The notes under the pieces are model-generated. The model was given only the letters and a program-made list of their open reading frames with translations, ran no database searches and was not told where the DNA came from. A stretch of DNA of 64,000 bases from JAAEUB01 sp964550345 (GTDB lineage: Bacteria > Pseudomonadota > Alphaproteobacteria > Rhodobacterales > Rhodobacteraceae). The stretch lies in contig CAZJYZ010000010.1 of the NCBI GenBank assembly GCA_964550345.1, forward strand, positions 1-64,000, written 5' to 3'. The translations under genes were made by a program, and so were the position numbers. Below are positions 52,879 through 62,381 of this stretch, piece by piece. Positions within the stretch are counted from its first letter, which is position 1, and every line of letters begins with the position of its first letter.

Positions 52879-54204
52879 ATGAAAAAGTTTATTATGGCCG
52901 CCTTTGGCGGAATCCTTGCAGGGACCCTGCTGACCACGCAGATCGCCGGACCGCTGATCGCGCAAGATGATGCCCGCAACGCCAGCGTCTATGAGCAGCT
53001 TGACCTGTTCGGGGACGTTTTTGAACGCATTCGCGCCAACTATGTCGAAGAAGTCGACGAAGGTGCGCTGATCGAAGCGGCCATCAATGGCATGCTGCAA
53101 TCACTCGATCCCCATTCAAGCTATCTGCCGCCAGAAGAAGCCGAAGATATGCGCGAAAAGACCCGCGGCTCGTTCGGTGGGCTGGGGATCGAAGTAACAC
53201 AGCGTGAAGGTTGGGTTGAGGTGGTATCGCCCATGGACGGCACCCCTGCCTACGAGGCCGGCATCGAAAGCGGCGATATCATCACCCATGTGGACAACGA
53301 AAACCTGTTTGGCCTGACGCTGGATGAAGCCGTGGTATTGATGCGCGGCCCGGTGGGCAGCGAGATTGTCATTACCGTGGTGCGTGAAGGCATCGACGAA
53401 CCATTTGACGTGACGATCGTGCGCGACGAGATCAAACTGACCGCGGCCACGGTGCGCGCCATTGGCAATACCATTGTGCTGCGTCTGACTACGTTTAACG
53501 ACCAGACCTATCCGAATATGTCCAACGGGCTTGAGGAGGTCGTCGCAGAGCTGGGCGGCATGGAAAACGTTGAAGGGTTTGTACTGGACCTGCGAAACAA
53601 CCCCGGCGGGCTTGTATCGTCGGCCATCGCCGTGGCAGACGCTTTCCTTGAAGAGGGCGAGATCATGTCAACCCGCGGCCGCGACCCTGCTGAAAGCGAA
53701 CGCGTCAACGCGCGCGCGGGCGATCTTGCCGAGGGCAAGCCTTTGGTTGTGCTGATCAATGGTGGCTCGGCTTCATCGTCCGAGATTGTCTCGGGCGCCC
53801 TGCAAGATCACCGACGCGCTATCATTGTTGGCGAAAAGAGCTTTGGCAAAGGCTCGGTCCAGTCGCTGATGCCACTTGGCGGGGACGGGCTGATGCGCCT
53901 GACCACAGCGCGCTATTACACGCCTTCCGGGCGCTCAATACAGGCGCTGGGCGTGTCCCCCGATATCGTGGTCGAGCAACCTCCGCGCCGGCCGGATGAC
54001 GGTGAAGAGGACCCGATGGACCGCTTCAACCGCACAGAAGCGGACCTGCGCGGCTCTTTGGACAATGACAGCCTGACCGAAGACCAGCGGCGTCAGATTG
54101 AAGAAGAGCAGATAGCCGCTGAAGAGGCAGCGAAATTGCGCTTTGAGGATTTTCAGCTCAGCTATGCAGTGGATCTGCTCAAAGGCCTGGCCGCTATTCG
54201 GTAG
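52879..54204 (+). CDS. ctpA: C-terminal processing protease (S41 family)
   Basis: 441 residues. Signal/anchor at 1-30 (KKFIMAAFGGILAGTLLTTQ), then the N-terminal helical part, a PDZ domain (GGLGIEVTQREGWVEVVSPM, DGTPAYEAGIESGDIITHVD), and the S41 core with catalytic Ser in NGGSASSSEIVSGAL and Lys in GEKSFGKGSVQSL. It cleaves periplasmic proteins near hydrophobic C-termini. It lies after gpmI-envC and ends in an acidic, charged tail. A terminator follows. Confidence 0.95.
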   Translation: MKKFIMAAFGGILAGTLLTTQIAGPLIAQDDARNASVYEQLDLFGDVFERIRANYVEEVDEGALIEAAINGMLQSLDPHSSYLPPEEAEDMREKTRGSFGGLGIEVTQREGWVEVVSPMDGTPAYEAGIESGDIITHVDNENLFGLTLDEAVVLMRGPVGSEIVITVVREGIDEPFDVTIVRDEIKLTAATVRAIGNTIVLRLTTFNDQTYPNMSNGLEEVVAELGGMENVEGFVLDLRNNPGGLVSSAIAVADAFLEEGEIMSTRGRDPAESERVNARAGDLAEGKPLVVLINGGSASSSEIVSGALQDHRRAIIVGEKSFGKGSVQSLMPLGGDGLMRLTTARYYTPSGRSIQALGVSPDIVVEQPPRRPDDGEEDPMDRFNRTEADLRGSLDNDSLTEDQRRQIEEEQIAAEEAAKLRFEDFQLSYAVDLLKGLAAIR

Positions 54205-54236
54205 CGCCATAAAAGTGCGCCGAATGAAAAAACGAA

Positions 54237-54272
54237 AAGGCGTCGGGGGCACCTCTCCGGCGCCTTCTCATT
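54237..54272 (+). terminator. rho-independent terminator after ctpA
   Basis: A 10-bp stem with one G-T pair (54237-54246 with 54257-54266), ten-base loop, then a T-rich tract. It ends the gpmI-envC-ctpA unit. Confidence 0.75.
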
Positions 54273-54404
54273 TGTTGTTTGTCAGGCTTCCCAGAAGGTT
54301 CCCTTCGGGCTCCCATCTCATGTTGTCTAACATGCCAGAACCTCGTTTTAGCTGGTCAATCGCGCGCCACTATGTATCTTTCCGGAAACTGACCGAGGCA
54401 TAAC

Positions 54405-54884
54405 ATGACCCCTGAAGACATCACCCGCCTACCCTATCGACCCTGCGTCGGCATCATGCTGGTAAACAAAGAAGGCAAGGTTTTTGTCGGTCAGAGGATA
54501 GATACAGACGGAGCCTGGCAAATGCCGCAGGGTGGGGTAGACAAGGGCGAAGAGCCACGCGATGCAGCCCTGCGCGAGCTTTGGGAGGAAACCGGACTGA
54601 CGCCGGAGCTCGTGCGGATAGAGGCAGAACACCCTGACTGGCTGACCTACGATCTGCCCCACGATATTGTGCCAAAAATCTGGAAGGGGCGATTTCGCGG
54701 TCAGAAACAACGCTGGTTCCTGATGCGCTTTACCGGGGTAGACAAGGACATTGATATCAAAACAAAACACCCCGAGTTTTCCAACTGGACATGGATTGAG
54801 CCAAGTGAGGTTGTGGAAAAAATTGTCCCATTCAAGCGTGCGATTTACGCCGCATTGATCACCGGTTTTGAGGGGCAGATATAA
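54405..54884 (+). CDS. rppH: RNA pyrophosphohydrolase
   Basis: 159 residues of the Nudix family. Removes pyrophosphate from the 5' end of mRNA, triggering decay; also hydrolyses dinucleoside polyphosphates. The Nudix box is complete: GGVDKGEEPRDAALRELWEETGL (read as GxxxxxExxxxxxxREUxEExGU). The first part PYRPCVGIMLVNKEGKVFVG and QMPQGGVD match the family. It is directly downstream of the ctpA terminator, with its own promoter presumably at 54280-54400. Confidence 0.93.
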   Translation: MTPEDITRLPYRPCVGIMLVNKEGKVFVGQRIDTDGAWQMPQGGVDKGEEPRDAALRELWEETGLTPELVRIEAEHPDWLTYDLPHDIVPKIWKGRFRGQKQRWFLMRFTGVDKDIDIKTKHPEFSNWTWIEPSEVVEKIVPFKRAIYAALITGFEGQI

Positions 54885-54935
54885 GTGTGATGCAAACACC
54901 CTTCTCAAAATAAGCCCGGCGCGCTAGAGTTAAGT

Positions 54936-55433
54936 ATGCTTGCCCGACCATTTTTAGCCTCACTGATCCTTTCCATTTTTATGGCTGAGCCCGCACTTGC
55001 ACTGTCGTGCGCGCCATACTCAGCGCAGCAGGCATTTCTCGATGCATCAAACGCACCTGAGCCGTATATCATTGCCCATGGGCAACTGGAGTTTAATCCG
55101 GGTGACCTGCCCGATGTTGACTGGGAGCATCAGGAGGCCACTCCACAAGATACATTCCTGAATGCCAGTCTCACAGGGTTTTCCCTGACCGGAAGCGGGT
55201 TTAATGCCCGTTTCGTGCGCCAGATTAGGGTAAATGTTCAATGCTACGGCCCCTGGTGTGCCTCTCTTCGCCCGGGCATTGAATATTTGGTTTTTCTTAA
55301 AAAAGAAGGCGGTGAATACCTGCTGGAGGTTAACCCTTGCAGTGGATACGCGTTTTGGGAGCCGTCGCAGGATACGCTCGATGACATCCATCAATGCCTG
55401 CTGGGGGAAAGCTGCGAGCCTGAAGAGTTCTGA
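54936..55433 (+). CDS. secreted protein of unknown function with conserved cysteines
   Basis: 165 residues. A signal peptide is clear (FLASLILSIFMAEPALA, cleavage near ALA-LS). The mature protein has six cysteines (SCAPYS, QCYGPWCASL, NPCSGYAF, QCLLGESCEP), which should form disulfides in the periplasm. Family not recognised; the ending EGGEYLLEVNPCSGYAFWEP resembles a small OB-like domain. It lies just before the 8-bp tandem repeat. Confidence 0.75.
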   Translation: MLARPFLASLILSIFMAEPALALSCAPYSAQQAFLDASNAPEPYIIAHGQLEFNPGDLPDVDWEHQEATPQDTFLNASLTGFSLTGSGFNARFVRQIRVNVQCYGPWCASLRPGIEYLVFLKKEGGEYLLEVNPCSGYAFWEPSQDTLDDIHQCLLGESCEPEEF

Positions 55434-55518
55434 GGCTGGCCGATAGGCAGATTCGGAATTGCGCTGTCACTTTTACTAATCTTATTGTTAGCCCAGATGT
55501 AAAATGTGCTTTCGGTTC

Positions 55519-55605
55519 GGTATTCCGGTATTCCGGTATTCCGGTATTCCGTATTCCGGTATTCCGGTATTCCGGTATTCCGGTATTCCGGTATTCCGGT
55601 ATTCC
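55519..55605 (+). repeat. tandem array of 8-bp GGTATTCC units
   Basis: Eleven units in direct succession: four full units, one shortened to seven bases (missing G), then six full units. The first unit is preceded by two imperfect copies (TTCGGTTC). It is in the intergenic space between the secreted-protein gene (stop at 55433) and the ArsR regulator (start 55750). Short frames across it on the minus strand (GIPEYRNT repeats) are artefacts. Confidence 0.97.
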
Positions 55606-55749
55606 AGTGAATGTTCGCCATTAAACTCCCGTCAATCCCTTGTTTAACAACACTAATTTTTTCCATCGGCTTAACACTTAAGCAACCTTTCCATGATTTT
55701 CTGACCTTGCAACAATCTAAATTTCAAGCAACCCAATCCGGAGGTTACC

Positions 55750-56067
55750 ATGATCAGCAACAATGATGTAAAGATTGCCAGGCGCTTCAACGCATTGTCT
55801 CACCCCAGGCGAGCACGAATCTTCAGACTACTTTCTGAGTACCCGGCAGCTGGACAAAGCTTTGGACGGCTTGTTCAGGAAACCGGTTTTGCGGCGTCGG
55901 CCCTGATTCACCACCTTCGTGAAATGGAACGTTGCGGGCTGATCCGTCGGAAACGAAAAGGGGTTGAAGTATCATATTTCCTGACAACGGCACCACTCGC
56001 CCAAACCATAAGTGCCGTACTTGGACAGTGTAGGGATGGGTTCGGCGGCCAACACCGGGCCGCATAA
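55750..56067 (+). CDS. ArsR-type winged-helix regulator
   Basis: 105 residues, ArsR/SmtB fold: IARRFNALSHPRRARIFRLLSE, recognition helix region FAASALIHHLREMERCGLIRRK and wing GVEVSYFLT. No metal-binding Cys pair of the ArsR type (CVC) is visible, so a non-metal trigger is possible. AGGTTACC precedes the start. The glutamate-synthase-like gene on the opposite strand may be its target. Confidence 0.85.
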   Translation: MISNNDVKIARRFNALSHPRRARIFRLLSEYPAAGQSFGRLVQETGFAASALIHHLREMERCGLIRRKRKGVEVSYFLTTAPLAQTISAVLGQCRDGFGGQHRAA

Positions 56068-56126
56068 ACAGTCGATATCGGGCAAGTCCAATTAAACGAA
56101 CTCGCTAAAAGGCAACTGCCCGCCAC

Positions 56127-57618
56127 CTATGGATTTGGGCGCTCAACAGACGGCATAAAAACGTTCATCGGCACTGAACGCCCATCCCCCTGCACCATTC
56201 TGACATGGCGACGCCGCATCAGGCGTGGTTCCGCAACACCAACGGAATGGGCAATGGTTTCCACCTCATGGACAATGTTGTCAGCATAGGCAGCCACATT
56301 CTTGAATTTATCTTCTGGCACCAGACCTTTTTGAAACCGTGGGTCATGTGTTGTGATACCTGTTGGGCAGGTATTTCTGTTGCATCTCAATGCCTGAATA
56401 CAGCCAAGGCTAAACATGAAACCGCGTGCGGATGTCACAAAATCCGCACCCGCACACAGCGCCCAGGCCACGTCCCCGGGATTTACCATCTTGCCCGAGG
56501 CGATAAGCCGAATACGATCATGCAGGCCGGCGGCGTCCCGCAGATCACAGACCAAAGGCAGAGCCTCGCGGATGGGCATGCCAACAAGATCAATCAGTGG
56601 CATGGGTGCGGCCCCGGTGCCCCCTTCGCCACCGTCTATGGTAATGAAATCCGGCGCACTTGCAGCCCCCCTTTCCCGGATCAGAGCGAAAAGTTCCTCA
56701 AAGGGCTCCTGGGCACCGACCACGGTCTTAAATCCAACCGGCTTTCCGGTGACATCGCGAATATGGCTGACCATATCCAGAAGGTCACCCCAATCGTCGA
56801 TCTCTTTATGCCGGTTAGGGGAAATGCTGGGCTTATCCGCTTCAATTCCCCGGATGGCGGCAATTTCAGCCGAGACTTTGGCAGCGGGCAAGATGCCACC
56901 CTTACCGGGTTTTGCCCCCTGTGCCAGTTTCAACTCAAACATCTTCACCTGATCATTGGCCGCCACTTCACGTAACTTTTCGTCCGACAAGGCGCCTTCC
57001 GGCGTACGCACTCCGTATTTGGCTGTGCCAATCTGAAATACGATGTCTGCCCCCCCCTTCCAGGTGAAAGGGTGACAACCCGCCTTCGCCGGTATTAATC
57101 CAGATCCCTGATTTCGCTGCTCCCATTGCCAGAGCCGTTACCGCCGGGCGTGAAAGGGCCCCATAGCTCATGCCGGAAATATTGAAGATCGAGGGTGCTT
57201 CGAATGGCTTTTTCGCGCCCGGTCCGATTACTAAAGGCTGGGTGCGGGCATATTGATCATGCAGCGGAGGAAACGCGGCATTCACAAAGATCGGCGTACC
57301 CACCACGGCCAGATTGCGGGTCGAGCCGAAGGCTACCGTATTTCCCTGACCCAAACCTGCTCGGGCGATCCAATCACGCTGCGCCCTATTGAACGGCAAT
57401 TCCTCACGGTCCATAGCGAAAAAATACTGACGGAAAAACTCACCGAGTTCCGTGAACAATCCGCGGAATCGACCGATGACCGGATAGTTTCGTCGCACAG
57501 CATCATGGGTTTGAAATCGGTCCAGAAAAAACCACAGCACGACCAGTGCCAGTATCGTCCCAAGAAGAAAAACAAACCCAAAGGCCAGCAATTGCAGGAC
57601 CCAGACCAGATTTGGCAT
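56127..57618 (-). pseudogene. FMN-binding glutamate synthase family protein, frameshifted at G8
   Basis: Two frames join into a 496-residue GltB-like protein. First part (from 57618): one or two membrane spans (VLQLLAFGFVFLLGTILALV), then FNRAQRDWIARAGLGQGN and PSIFNISGMSYGALSRPAVT; second part: KMFELKLAQGAKPGKGGILP, DFITIDGGEGGTGAAPMPLI (FMN site) and NTCPTGITTHDPRFQKG. The joint is an eight-G tract (minus strand, 57050-57057); seven Gs restore ...SPFHLEGGADIVFQIG. It may be a sequencing error. The domain resembles archaeal-type glutamate synthase alpha; the exact reaction is unknown. Confidence 0.85.
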
Positions 57619-57658
57619 GTTACATTCCTTTTCTAGGGCGAAGGTAATTCACACACGG

Positions 57659-58534
57659 TCAGGCTGACTTTGCCCTGCTGGTCTTATTCCTGAACTTCCC
57701 GAAAATCCCGCGTGCTTTGACAGGTTTTTCTGCTGTGGTGGCCGGAGCGGATTTACTTTGCGTTCCGGGTCTAGCCTTAGCTTTAGGTTTAGCCTCAGGT
57801 TTGGGTTTTAAAAGATGGTTTTTGTTTAACCGGTACCTTTGAACTGTTTCGGTAACATCATATCCCGAATCTGCTACCCACTGCATGAACGCTTCTTCGT
57901 TTTCATTGTCGACCTCAACCAGCAATACCGGCTTGTGTTCGGCAACAACTTCGCTCAGCCCCGCGAGCACGGACATCTCCATACCCTCGACGTCGATCTT
58001 GATCATGTCAGGATAGGTGTCTTTCAGCAGGGTATCGCCACGAAACACCTGTAGATCGCCCTTGCCGGAAAGCATCTTGGCCCCACCAAGGTTACGCTCT
58101 TTTTTCTGCATAGCGTAGCCGCCGGTTTCCTCATCCGACAGGCCAACACCCAGCACTGACAGATCAAAGACACCCTGAAGCCGATTTACCAGCACGTTTT
58201 GCACAAGCAGCCTGTAGGCAAGTGGATTGGGTTCAATTGGCACCACGCGGCCAGCATCCAAAAACATAGCGGCATAAAGGCTGTGGTTGCCGACATTGGC
58301 ACCAATATCTACAAAGGTACCCCCTTTGGGAAAAATCTCTTTAAGTCCGGTTAACTCTTTCGCTTCATAGAAATTTCCGCGTCGGTGATTGCGCTGGATC
58401 GGATCGTTTTCCATATCCGTGCAAAAAATGACCGGTTTGTCGTCTATACGCGCATGGGTCATTTCCAATGCGTGGCTATGCACCGGGCGCCCCAGCCTCA
58501 GCCGTTTTACAATTCGTTCTACTTCGGGGGTCAT
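57659..58534 (-). CDS. FkbM family methyltransferase with basic low-complexity tail
   Basis: 291 residues. The SAM-binding motif is TFVDIGANVGNHSLYAAMF, followed by VPIEPNPLAYRLLVQN and DMIKIDVEGMEMSVLAG (FkbM-type). The last ~55 residues are Lys-, Ala- and Pro-rich (LLKPKPEAKPKAKARPG), unusual for the family and possibly a nucleic-acid or surface-binding tail. FkbM proteins O-methylate sugars and polyketides, so a polysaccharide target is possible. No ribosome site is clear. Confidence 0.87.
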   Translation of the reverse strand: MTPEVERIVKRLRLGRPVHSHALEMTHARIDDKPVIFCTDMENDPIQRNHRRGNFYEAKELTGLKEIFPKGGTFVDIGANVGNHSLYAAMFLDAGRVVPIEPNPLAYRLLVQNVLVNRLQGVFDLSVLGVGLSDEETGGYAMQKKERNLGGAKMLSGKGDLQVFRGDTLLKDTYPDMIKIDVEGMEMSVLAGLSEVVAEHKPVLLVEVDNENEEAFMQWVADSGYDVTETVQRYRLNKNHLLKPKPEAKPKAKARPGTQSKSAPATTAEKPVKARGIFGKFRNKTSRAKSA

Positions 58535-58630
58535 GCCTGAATACCTCGTTTTAATGAACTCAACATGGACTTTTCACCGAATCAGGACAAGGAAAACCTG
58601 TACGAACAGGTTTGTTTGCACTGGGCCGGT

Positions 58631-59503
58631 TTAATCCGGCACTGAATTTGTACTGGATTTGAAGATGGTCAGTACCAGACCTGCCAGGACCAACAGAGCT
58701 GCCAGTAGCCTCAAAGGTCCAAAGCTCTCGCCCAGAAATACCGCCGATGAGGTCATGCCGAACACAGGCACCAGCAAGGAAAACGGGGCCACACGCCCAG
58801 CGCCGTAGAGACGGATCAGCCTGCCCCAGATGGTGAAGCCGAACACGGTGCCGACATATGTGATGTATAGGATCGCTCCGGCGCCTGTGAGGTTGAGGTC
58901 TCTGACTGCCTGCAGCATCGCCCCGGTGCCCTCAAAGATCAGGGATAGCAGGAAAAGCGGGATGGGCGGCACAAGGCTGATCCACACCATTAACGCCAAC
59001 ATGTCGACCTGCCCGGCCTTTTTCATCATGAGGTTGGATACGGCCCAGGCAAATCCGGACAAAAGCACGAGAGTCAGCCCGAGCGAGGTCATGCCGACAT
59101 CAATTGTCAGGCCAATCAGGGTAATACCACCAAAGGCAATGGCAACACCCGTGATTTGCAGCCGTGAGATGGGTTCGCGAAACAGGAATGCGACCAGAAG
59201 CAGGGTGAAAAAGGCCTGAGATTGCAAGAGTAGTGAGGCCAGGCCGGGCGACAGGCCTGTATCAAGTGCGATGAACAGGAGTGCGAATTTCACCACCCCG
59301 AAAACCAGCCCAAGCCCAAGGATCAGACGCCACGGCAGTGACGGGCGGGGTAGGAAAAAGACAAGCGGCAAAGCTGCCAGAGTGAAGCGGATAGCCAGCA
59401 GGAACAATGGCGGGAAATGATCAAGCCCGATGCGGATGACAACAAAGTTCAGCCCCCAAAGAAGCGTCACCAGCATGGCAGAAAACACATGTACCGGGCG
59501 CAT
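58631..59503 (-). CDS. EamA/DMT family transporter
   Basis: 290 residues with about ten membrane spans in two EamA halves: LVTLLWGLNFVVIRIGLDHF to LLLVAFLFREPIS, then GITLIGLTIDVGMTSLGLTL to ESFGPLRLLAALLVLAG. Start at 59503 follows AGAGGAAT; the longer frame to 59584 lacks support. Substrate (amino acid, metabolite or drug) not determinable. It lies downstream of the clpB terminator and is separated from it. Confidence 0.9.
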   Translation of the reverse strand: MRPVHVFSAMLVTLLWGLNFVVIRIGLDHFPPLFLLAIRFTLAALPLVFFLPRPSLPWRLILGLGLVFGVVKFALLFIALDTGLSPGLASLLLQSQAFFTLLLVAFLFREPISRLQITGVAIAFGGITLIGLTIDVGMTSLGLTLVLLSGFAWAVSNLMMKKAGQVDMLALMVWISLVPPIPLFLLSLIFEGTGAMLQAVRDLNLTGAGAILYITYVGTVFGFTIWGRLIRLYGAGRVAPFSLLVPVFGMTSSAVFLGESFGPLRLLAALLVLAGLVLTIFKSSTNSVPD

Positions 59504-59568
59504 AATTCCTCTGTCTGAAACCGGGATCTTCAGCGCAAACTGCGCCGAACACCGTGCCTGCGCAAGCA

Positions 59569-59599
59569 AAACCCGCCGCAACACAGGTCACGGCGGGTT
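59569..59599 (-). terminator. terminator downstream of clpB
   Basis: On the minus strand a stem of about 9 bp (ACCCGCCG with CGGCGGGT type, 59591-59599 with 59571-59579) with a ten-to-twelve-base loop ends in GTTTT. It begins 40 bases after the clpB stop codon. Confidence 0.65.
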
Positions 59600-59638
59600 G
59601 GATAATGTTATATGGCCCTGCAAAAGCGGGGTGTATGT

Positions 59639-62254
59639 TTAGTGCACAACGGCGTCCTCAGGCGGTTCCCTGTGCGAGGCACCGACGCGTTCGCCAATGA
59701 TCAGCCCGTCGGCTCCGGCACTGACGGAAACACTGTCCCCGTCCATCACATCGCCTGCCAGCAAGAGTTCAGCCAGCTGATCCTGCAAGCTGCGTTGCAT
59801 GACCCGTTTCAAAGGGCGCGCGCCGAATACCGGGTCATAGCCCTCATCCGCCAGCCATGTTTTGGCACCTTCGTCCAGTTCCAGCGTGATGTTGCGCCGG
59901 GACAGACGTGTGGCCAGCAGGCCAAGCTGAATATCAACGATCCCGTCCATATCAGCGCGGCTGAGCCGGTCGAAGATGATGGTTTCATCAAGCCTGTTCA
60001 GGAATTCCGGCCGGAAATGCGCGCGTACGGCATCCATCACGTCGCGGCGTGCGTCGCTTGCATCCGCGCCGTCCGGCAATTGGCTGAGCGACTGGGCACC
60101 AAGGTTCGACGTCAGGATGATCAGCGTTTGCTTGAAATCAACCGTCCGGCCTTGCCCATCGGTCAGCACCCCATCGTCCAGCACCTGCAACAGCACGTTG
60201 AAGACATCCGGATGCGCCTTTTCAACCTCGTCAAACAGCACGACCTGATAGGGTCGGCGCCGCACCGCTTCGGTCAGCACACCGCCTTCGTCATAGCCAA
60301 CATAGCCCGGAGGCGCACCGATCAGGCGAGCGACCGAGTGTTTTTCCATGAACTCGGACATGTCGACACGCACCATGGCGTTATCATCGTCAAACAGGAA
60401 CTCGGCCACGGCCTTGGTCAGCTCGGTTTTCCCGACCCCGGTTGGCCCGAGGAACAGGAAAGAACCAAGCGGGCGGTTTTCATCGTTCAGGCCAGCACGC
60501 GCCCGGCGCACGGCGTTTGAAACCGCCCGCACCGGTGCTTTTTGGCCAATGACGCGCTTGCCCAGCTCGTCTTCCATACGCAAAAGCTTTTCGCGTTCGC
60601 CTTCCAGCATGCGTGCGGTCGGGATGCCCGTCCAACGCTCCACGACCGAGGCGATCTGCTCGGGCCGCACGGCCTCTTCGACCATCATGTCGCTTTCCTG
60701 CGCTTCGGCGTCGGCCAGCTTTTTCTCAAGGTCGGGGATTACGCCGTAGGAAAGCTCACCGGCTTTGGCAAGGTTGCCTTCGCGCTTGGCAGCGTCCAAT
60801 TCGACACGTGCGCGGTCAAGCTGTTCCTTGAGGCCACGGGCCCCTTCCAGCTTGTCGCGTTCGGCCTGCCAGCGGGCGGTCAGACTGGCGGATTTTTCCG
60901 TCAGGTCCGAAAGTTCCACCTCGAGCTTGCCCAGCCGGTCTTTTGACGCCTTGTCGTCCTCTTTCTTCAGGGCCTCGGCCTCAATCTGCTTTTGCATGAT
61001 CTCACGGTCGAGCGCGTCCAGCTCTTCGGGCTTACTATCCACCTCCATCCGTAAGCGGCTGGCGGCTTCGTCCATCAGGTCGATGGCCTTGTCGGGCAGG
61101 AAGCGGTCGGTAATATAGCGATGGCTGAGCGTCGCCGCTGAGACCAGCGCGCTGTCACTGATGCGCACCCCGTGGTGCAGTTCATATTTTTCCTTGATGC
61201 CCCGCAGGATGCTAATCGTGTCTTCAACCGTCGGTTCATCAATCAGCACCTGCTGGAAACGCCGCGCCAGGGCCGCATCTTTTTCCACGTATTTGCGGTA
61301 TTCATCCAACGTGGTCGCACCAACACAATGTAGTTCACCACGCGCAAGGGCGGGCTTGATCAGGTTAGCCGCATCCATAGCGCCGTCGGATTTGCCGGCT
61401 CCTACCAAAGTGTGCATTTCATCAATGAACAGGATGATTTCACCGGCAGCATCGGTAACCTCGTTCAAAACCGCTTTCAGCCGTTCCTCGAACTCACCGC
61501 GATATTTCGCACCGGCAATAAGCGCCCCCATATCGAGCGCCAGAAGCTTCTTGTTCTTCAGGCTTTCAGGCACATCCCCGTGAATAATGCGCAAGGCCAG
61601 CCCTTCGGCAATGGCGGTTTTACCCACGCCGGGTTCGCCGATCAGAACCGGGTTATTTTTGGTGCGCCGTGACAGCACCTGCATGGTGCGGCGAATTTCT
61701 TCGTCACGGCCAATGATCGGGTCGATCTTGCCTTCTTCAGCAGCCTCAGTCAGGTCGCGGGCATATTTGGACAGGGCTTCATAAGTATCCTCGGCGCTGG
61801 CACTGTCAGCCGTGCGCCCCTTGCGCACATCGTTAATGGTAGCATTGAGCGCCTGCGCGTTCACCGCACCCGCTTCCAAAGCTTCACGCGCCTTAGACTT
61901 GACCATGGCGAGGGCAGTCAGAAGACGCTCCACCGGCACAAAACTGTCACTTGCCTTTTTTGCCAGTTTCTCAGCCTCGTCCAGCACCTTGCTGGTCTGG
62001 CCGTCCATGTAGAGCTGCCCGGCGTCACCGGTCACTTTGGACATCTTGCCAAGCTCGGCGTCCACAGCCTCGAGCACACGTTTGGGCTCCCCCCCTGATT
62101 TGCGGATCAGGTTGGCGGCCATGCCTTCTTCGTCATCCATGAGGGCTTTGAGCAGATGCTCGGGCGCAAGGCGCTGATGGTTCTCACGCATTGCAATGGT
62201 CTGGGCAGCTTGTATGAAACCGCGCGACCGTTCAGTGAACTTTTCTAAGTTCAT
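59639..62254 (-). CDS. clpB: ATP-dependent chaperone ClpB
   Basis: 871 residues. A hexameric AAA+ disaggregase that works with DnaK. The N-domain (MNLEKFTERSRGFIQAAQTI) is followed by AAA-1 with Walker A GEPGVGKTAIAEGLAL, the M-domain coiled coil (about 400-530) and AAA-2 with Walker A GPTGVGKTELTKAVAEF. The ATG at 62254 is used, after AAGGAG; the 62308 start adds 18 residues with no support. It is divergent from the PEMT-like gene, whose start is 128 bases away. Confidence 0.98.
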   Translation of the reverse strand: MNLEKFTERSRGFIQAAQTIAMRENHQRLAPEHLLKALMDDEEGMAANLIRKSGGEPKRVLEAVDAELGKMSKVTGDAGQLYMDGQTSKVLDEAEKLAKKASDSFVPVERLLTALAMVKSKAREALEAGAVNAQALNATINDVRKGRTADSASAEDTYEALSKYARDLTEAAEEGKIDPIIGRDEEIRRTMQVLSRRTKNNPVLIGEPGVGKTAIAEGLALRIIHGDVPESLKNKKLLALDMGALIAGAKYRGEFEERLKAVLNEVTDAAGEIILFIDEMHTLVGAGKSDGAMDAANLIKPALARGELHCVGATTLDEYRKYVEKDAALARRFQQVLIDEPTVEDTISILRGIKEKYELHHGVRISDSALVSAATLSHRYITDRFLPDKAIDLMDEAASRLRMEVDSKPEELDALDREIMQKQIEAEALKKEDDKASKDRLGKLEVELSDLTEKSASLTARWQAERDKLEGARGLKEQLDRARVELDAAKREGNLAKAGELSYGVIPDLEKKLADAEAQESDMMVEEAVRPEQIASVVERWTGIPTARMLEGEREKLLRMEDELGKRVIGQKAPVRAVSNAVRRARAGLNDENRPLGSFLFLGPTGVGKTELTKAVAEFLFDDDNAMVRVDMSEFMEKHSVARLIGAPPGYVGYDEGGVLTEAVRRRPYQVVLFDEVEKAHPDVFNVLLQVLDDGVLTDGQGRTVDFKQTLIILTSNLGAQSLSQLPDGADASDARRDVMDAVRAHFRPEFLNRLDETIIFDRLSRADMDGIVDIQLGLLATRLSRRNITLELDEGAKTWLADEGYDPVFGARPLKRVMQRSLQDQLAELLLAGDVMDGDSVSVSAGADGLIIGERVGASHREPPEDAVVH

Positions 62255-62381
62255 GTCTCTCTCCTTCTCATAAGCGCCCTTTGCAAAAATGCCCGCTATG
62301 CGGCACACTCCTATTGAGGCCTTGCACGTTAGATGGGTATCGCGCCCGTCGGTGACAAGGGCCTGCTACTGGGGAGTGGAT

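Noticed and set aside
55519..55605. CRISPR array
   Set aside because: Repeats are 8 bp with no spacers; no cas genes anywhere in the window.
55391..55666. 91-codon minus-strand frame with GIPEY/RNT repeats
   Set aside because: It is created by the GGTATTCC tandem array and has no ribosome site or domain.
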